From contig NC_060209.1 in NCBI RefSeq assembly GCF_021130785.1, positions 20,049,501-20,113,500 on the forward strand: 64,000 nt of DNA. The letters run 5' to 3'. The stretch comes from Homalodisca vitripennis (Eukaryota > Arthropoda > Insecta > Hemiptera > Cicadellidae). This document shows, piece by piece, positions 59,340 through 64,000 of the stretch (position 1 is the stretch's first letter; every line of letters begins with the position of its first letter). The notes under the pieces were generated by a model. That model was not told the origin of the DNA. It did no database searches and saw only the letters and a list, made by a program, of their open reading frames with translations. The position numbers and the translations under genes are program-made.

Positions 59340-60165
59340 AAGTGATAATCCTCAATTTTTGCTACATAATAGTGGCCAACATTTGGTCAAATGTTGGAGG
59401 AGAGAGTTGGAATTGCAAAGTGCGAACGCTACTATTTCAATTAATAAAATATTGGCCAACTTTGGGCAAATATTGCCCAAAATTTGGTAAAATTTTGGAG
59501 AAGGGCATTGGAATTGCAATAAGTTTCCATTGATAAAATATTACCCATTGATAAAATATTACCCAACATTTGGTCAAATATTAGAGGAGGGAATTGTAAT
59601 TGCAAAAATTGGGATCGCTGCTGTTTCAATTGGTGAAATATTGGCCAGTATTTGGTAAAATATTGGTCAACTGTAGGCAAATATTAGCCAACAATTGGTA
59701 AAATATTGGAGGAGGGAATTGGAATTGCAAAAAATTGGGATCGCTGCTGTTTCAATTGGTGAAATATTGGCCAGCATTTGGTAAAATATTGGTCAACTGT
59801 AGGCAAATATTAGCCAACAATTAATTGGTAAAGTATTAGAGGAGGGAATTGGAATAGCATGAAGTGAAAACGCTGCTGTTTCAATTGGTGAAATATTGGC
59901 CAGAATTTGGTAAAATATTGGTCAACTGTAGGCAAATATTGGCCAATAATTAGTAAAATATTGGAGGAGGGAATTGGAATAGCATGAAGTATGAACGCTG
60001 CTGTTTCAATTAGTGAAATATTGGCCAGAATTTGGTAAAATATTGGTCAACTGTAGTGAAATATTGGCCAACAATTGGTAAAATATTGGAGGAGGAGGAA
60101 ATTGGAATAGATGAAGTGGAATGCTGCTGTTTCAATTGGTAAAATATTGGCCAACATTAACTGTG
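59340..60165 (+). repeat. ~126-bp tandem repeat, 6-7 units, with internal subrepeats
   Basis: The word CTGTTTCAATTGGTGAAATA recurs at 59,621, 59,747, 59,876, 60,001 and 60,127 (125-129 bp apart), with diverged earlier units from about 59,340. Each unit contains several ATTGGCCAACA/AATATTGG words about 20-25 bp apart, so a short ancestral repeat was probably amplified into the longer unit. Frames inside are repeat artefacts. Confidence 0.93.
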
Positions 60166-60276
60166 ACTCTTTGAAACTCACCAAATGCCTTCAAGTAGAG
60201 TGAATTGCATTGATTTGAACTCACGCAATTCCTGTAGTATCGGTGGTCATCAAACTCAGCTTCAGAGCGTTAAAAT

Positions 60277-60362
60277 GTTTCCCTCAAAGGACACCAGGAG
60301 TGAAGTGGGTGAAGCTGATGTTGATCTCTAACTGAAAGTCATGGGTTCGATTCCCGGGAAAC
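60277..60362 (+). other. tRNA-like promoter remnant
   Basis: A B-box GGTTCGATTCC (60,344-60,354) is preceded by an A-box-like GTGGGTGAAGC near 60,305. GTTTCCC and GGGAAAC bracket the region, but they do not fit the standard acceptor and T-arm spacing, and the anticodon stem does not close. It is probably a decayed tRNA-derived SINE or tRNA pseudogene. Confidence 0.35.
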
Positions 60363-62049
60363 TTAACTGATAAAGCCACTGGGTTAGAAAGGACACCCTG
60401 AAAATAGAAAGAAGAGTAGTAAAGAAGTGAGGTTTCCCGTTAGATGGATGAAGATAGAGAACTCGTATTTCCAACTTGGCAAGGACAGTTTATTCAAATA
60501 GGATGATAACCATTTAAAGCTGGAACTTAATAAATGAGAATCTCACTTAAATCGTCGCCTATTCCGCTGACAATATCAGTTTGGACTACTTATCTGTTCA
60601 CACTTTAAACTCTCTTAAATAAACTGTTTAATTCTTAATTTAATTTATATATCTCAACTAGTAAAATACTCTTACCGAATACTGTACTCACAAACAAAGT
60701 GAGGCCATAATTTTTAGTTGCTCAGATACGCTCATTTAACTGATTAAAAAGTTTAGAGGTTAGTAATTGATGTTTTATCATCCGCATGCAATTTTGTTTA
60801 AGCTACAACTTTTATTCGGTAGAGAGTTTTAAAATAATTGTGATTTAATAGGAATTTGAAAGATTTTGTCTCATAAAAATATACATATGACAGTAAGTAT
60901 TATACTTGAAATAAAGTGAAATCAATGCTTCATTTACTGAGACAAAAAGCTTTAGTCACACATAAGTAAGTTTACTATCACATTTGGATGTGCTTTTTGT
61001 ACGACGATAGCATAACACTACAATTACTATTCATTTTAATGGAATTACTTTAAACATCTTACTGTTGAATTCGGTGGATAAACAGCAGAAAAGAGCCTTT
61101 GCAACTTCTTTATTTCTGATATTATACTATGTAACTAATTGCAAAGCGACTTATTAATTAAAGCTTTTTGTTACTGAAAGATTTTATTTTGTATGAGGCA
61201 GAATCAGAATTGTTTACTTAATTCATACGCCTGACATCAAATAAGAGTTCATGAGGAAACATTTTGACAGGCGTCAGTAACTAGGATCAAGGTATTGAGT
61301 GAAATACCTCAGTAAAATGTCAAACAATAATCTAATCTTTCTTCGGGAAAGCCGGAAAGTTCCAAATAGTAAGATTCGTTGAGCCTATGCAACTTTGGAT
61401 TGTAAGTCTTTGTCATTTTGTGGCTGTTTTACTTCAGTACGTTACATCCTAGTAAATAGTAAATAATCTTTATCGATCCTTAGTTATGACGACACGATTT
61501 ATAACATTAAAAACACTTGTGTTGTTTGATAGAAGGTAAGTTATCTCACCATGCATTTCCTGTGACATTTAAAGAGTATTTCCATAAAAGATTAATATCT
61601 GAAATGAATTAACATTTCACATGTTCCATATAAATGTCATTATATTGTTTAAGATTTTACTACGTTCATGGACAAACTTATTGAAAAAAATGCTTGTTTA
61701 TCGTAGTGATTGTATTGCTGCAGTAGGAATAACATTTATGTACGATCTGTTTGTTATTGGTGTAATAGGAAACAACTCAACAACAAAATCCAGTGATTAA
61801 ACTTTTATACCAAATAGTTTACACTCTGTCAATTTTTCTACTGCTTTGAATGAAGCAGTCTGCTTTGCCATACAGTTTTATATGAGATTATGTTTATTTC
61901 GGTTTAACTTTTTGTAATAATTATATAAGGTAATGGTTAAAAGTTTGCCACATTACTATTATTCTTAGTTCCTTTAGCATTACGCGGCCAGTATCATAGT
62001 TCTCAACTTAGCTTCATAGAGACATAGGTTCATAAAGACAGTGCTTAAT
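60363..62049. other. AT-rich interval, no gene seen
   Basis: No frame, array or hairpin recognised. Confidence 0.55.
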
Positions 62050-62350
62050 CACACAATTACATTCTTGGAATGTAATATGTTGGCGACGACGCTGTATGTA
62101 GATAAACATCTTCAGTCAACGCATTCAGAAACTTTTCAAGAATGTAATTCAGTAAGCATGATTTCGACTCGGCGTGAGCAGGAAAATTTAAATGTTGATT
62201 ATTAATATCACAAGGAACGTGCCAGACCACATGTTGCATAATGGGTTCCACTAAAGTTTCGCGTAAACTTTTAAGTGTGTAGCTCATTTCATTTTCGAAA
62301 TTTCCTGCGTCAGATAGACAAGCAGACAGAAAAGAAATTTAGAAAGTAGC
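62050..62350 (+). repeat. Worn transposon remnant (shared with 985, 11,165, 37,330)
   Basis: Carries the block CTTTTAAGTGTGTAGCTCAT followed by TTCATTTTCGAAATTTCCTG and GACAAGCAGACAG. This is the longest of the four related remnants and is also preceded by a CCACATGTTGCATAATGGGT segment. The minus frame at 62,057-62,287 runs against it and is not a gene. Superfamily unknown. Confidence 0.5.
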
Positions 62351-63429
62351 AATTGAATGGAAAATAAATTGCATTGTACCACAAACTGTACAACACATTG
62401 CATCTTCGTACACATTACATTCAGTGGTGAACTTGCGAATTTGTTAATGAATCCCAGAATCTTTACGTAAAGTTTGTTATCTATTTCTTAATAGCGCAAT
62501 GGAAAATTTACGAAAGTTTCAATTCGTGCTTATTCTTCCGTGCCTACGTGCAAAATTAAGACGTGCAAAGTGCAGAGAGATTTCAACATGAGTACGATTT
62601 ATGTTGCCAATATCTGCTTTTTAAGCACTTTATAAAGATAGACAGCTCAACTATTTATAGACGAGTTTCCTCGAAATTTATAAAAATAGACGATTGACGT
62701 CGAGGCTGTCCGGACATTTCAATGTATCAGACAGCTTGATAAGAAGTCATTGATAACGGCACTAAATCATATCGAATGTGTTCAAATGATACATTTATTC
62801 ATGTTCATATGATATGAGATGTTTATTTGATATATATGTTCTTATGAAATAATGCATAATTAAGGCCCTGACGTGGCCCTAGGAAGGTGTCGTTTACTTG
62901 GTACATAAATTTGTCTTGATCTATCGAAAAACAACCAATTTTGGGGTTAAAAGGTCACGATGAAAGATAAAATTAAAGCTCTAATAACGATTGTAACGAG
63001 AAAGTTGCACAAACATAGTTTCAAACAAAATAAGTACAATATTAGGACATTTTAATACGTGACTTGTAATACTTGTGGTAAGATACTTTGTTAGAATGAT
63101 TACTTAGATGTTATGACGAGGCCTTCGATATTCCGTTGTATTATATTATTTAAAGTAAATAAAAAAATAAGAAATGTTATAATGTTAATTGATGGCAGTT
63201 GTCATAAAAATTATACGTCCTGATCTTAAATTAAAAATAAATTAAATCTAATGTTAAGAATTTATTCACTACATTGCGATAAGTTAAATAAATTAGATGC
63301 AGGCAACAAAGATGCTGTGAAAAGCTGTAAGCTAAATATTCAAACTGATATTAGTGAAAATATACATTTAATACTATCATTCACTGAATTTGTACATAAT
63401 ACATGACTACGCCTATGTTTGGCTTCAAT
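62351..63429. other. AT-rich interval, no gene seen
   Basis: No frame or repeat recognised. Confidence 0.55.
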
Positions 63430-63911
63430 TTGTATTGATTGATTGACTGATTTATTTATTTATTTCCAAAATTTATGTACAGAGTAAAATAGAATACATA
63501 ACAAATATCTTATAGGAAATTATCCCCACATGGGCATCAGCCTGTGTGTGGGGAAACGAGTTCCTCAGTCTGCACTACCAATAACACGCAAAAAACTTAA
63601 ATTAAAATAAGGAAATGAATTGTCATTAATAAAAACATTTTCATTAACAAATGAAAAATGAAGATTTAACCTCTAAAATAAACCATACAAGGCCAGAGCA
63701 TGGAATATATGAGTAAATTTAGTTAATAAATAATCTAAAATTTGAAAGGAATATACTTATTTTAGAAAATACAATTTGAAGACTTAAAAATGTAATTTAT
63801 AAAAACTTGTAACTTACATAAAAAAGAGCAATCAGAAAGCCTTAATTAAAAATTAGCCGATATAAGTAGAGAGAGACTTGGACCACACCTGCACACCCAC
63901 GCACACACACT

Positions 63912-63984
<73 letters not shown>

Positions 63985-63985
63985 A
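63430..63985. repeat. LINE-like antisense tail and long (CA)n tract
   Basis: 63,437-63,470 has (TTGA)n and (TTTA)n words followed by a segment with CCCCACA..TGTGTGGGG symmetry (63,523-63,552). The segment ends in ACCTGCACACCCACGCACAC and then (CA)n from about 63,914 to 63,983. Compare 32,640-32,815. No reverse transcriptase was seen. Confidence 0.5.
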
Positions 63986-64000
63986 ATCACGCACACGCAC

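Overview
The window reads as AT-rich, repeat-dense eukaryotic intergenic DNA, most likely from an insect. The reasons are degenerate terminal motifs typical of insect DNA transposons and Helitron-like elements, a remnant of a transposase family common in insects (DUF4817-type helix-turn-helix followed by an SDE block), tRNA- and 5S-rRNA-derived SINEs, and long satellite arrays. A hemipteran is my best guess, but that is inference. I found no intact host protein gene, no rRNA gene and no convincing functional tRNA. Nearly all open frames over 60 codons are chance frames in AT-rich DNA or frames running through tandem repeats.

Layout. 1-2.5 kb: a degenerate C-rich tandem repeat, one copy of a dispersed hairpin-ended repeat, a tRNA-derived SINE, and three copies of a tRNA-like element, two of which form a 327-bp palindrome. 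5-8.3 kb: an 80-bp direct duplication and two Helitron-like elements. 12.5-14.3 kb: a 135-bp satellite with 13 units. 18.7 and 31.8 kb: two copies of an unknown dispersed repeat. 20.2-20.9 kb: a 132-bp tandem repeat. 21.7 kb: a 31-bp minisatellite. 22.4-23.6 kb: a 147-bp satellite with 8 units. 24.6-25.0 kb: a decayed Tc1/mariner-type transposase. 27.5 kb: a hairpin element with a poly-T centre. 34.7-36.2 kb: a 1.49-kb DNA transposon flanked by TTAA and carrying a broken transposase, followed by a C tract with an A exactly every 16 bases. 37.4 kb: a 401-bp hAT-like MITE. 38.67-47.03 kb: a 2.79-kb segment present three times in tandem and nearly identical. 48.95-51.27 kb: a 43-bp satellite of about 54 units. 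52.96-54.11 kb: a non-autonomous hAT-like element with subterminal repeats, itself interrupted by a 5S-derived SINE. 55.8-56.07 kb: a near-perfect 123-bp inverted repeat. 58.96-59.33 kb: a GC-richer coding-like island. 59.34-60.17 kb: a 126-bp tandem repeat. 63.4-64 kb: a LINE-like tail and a long (CA)n tract.

There is no operon or pathway here. The biology is genome turnover: nested transposon insertion, satellite homogenisation, hairpin formation and a very recent tandem triplication. All calls rest on reading the sequence by eye. Family assignments come from remembered motifs, and identities were not computed.
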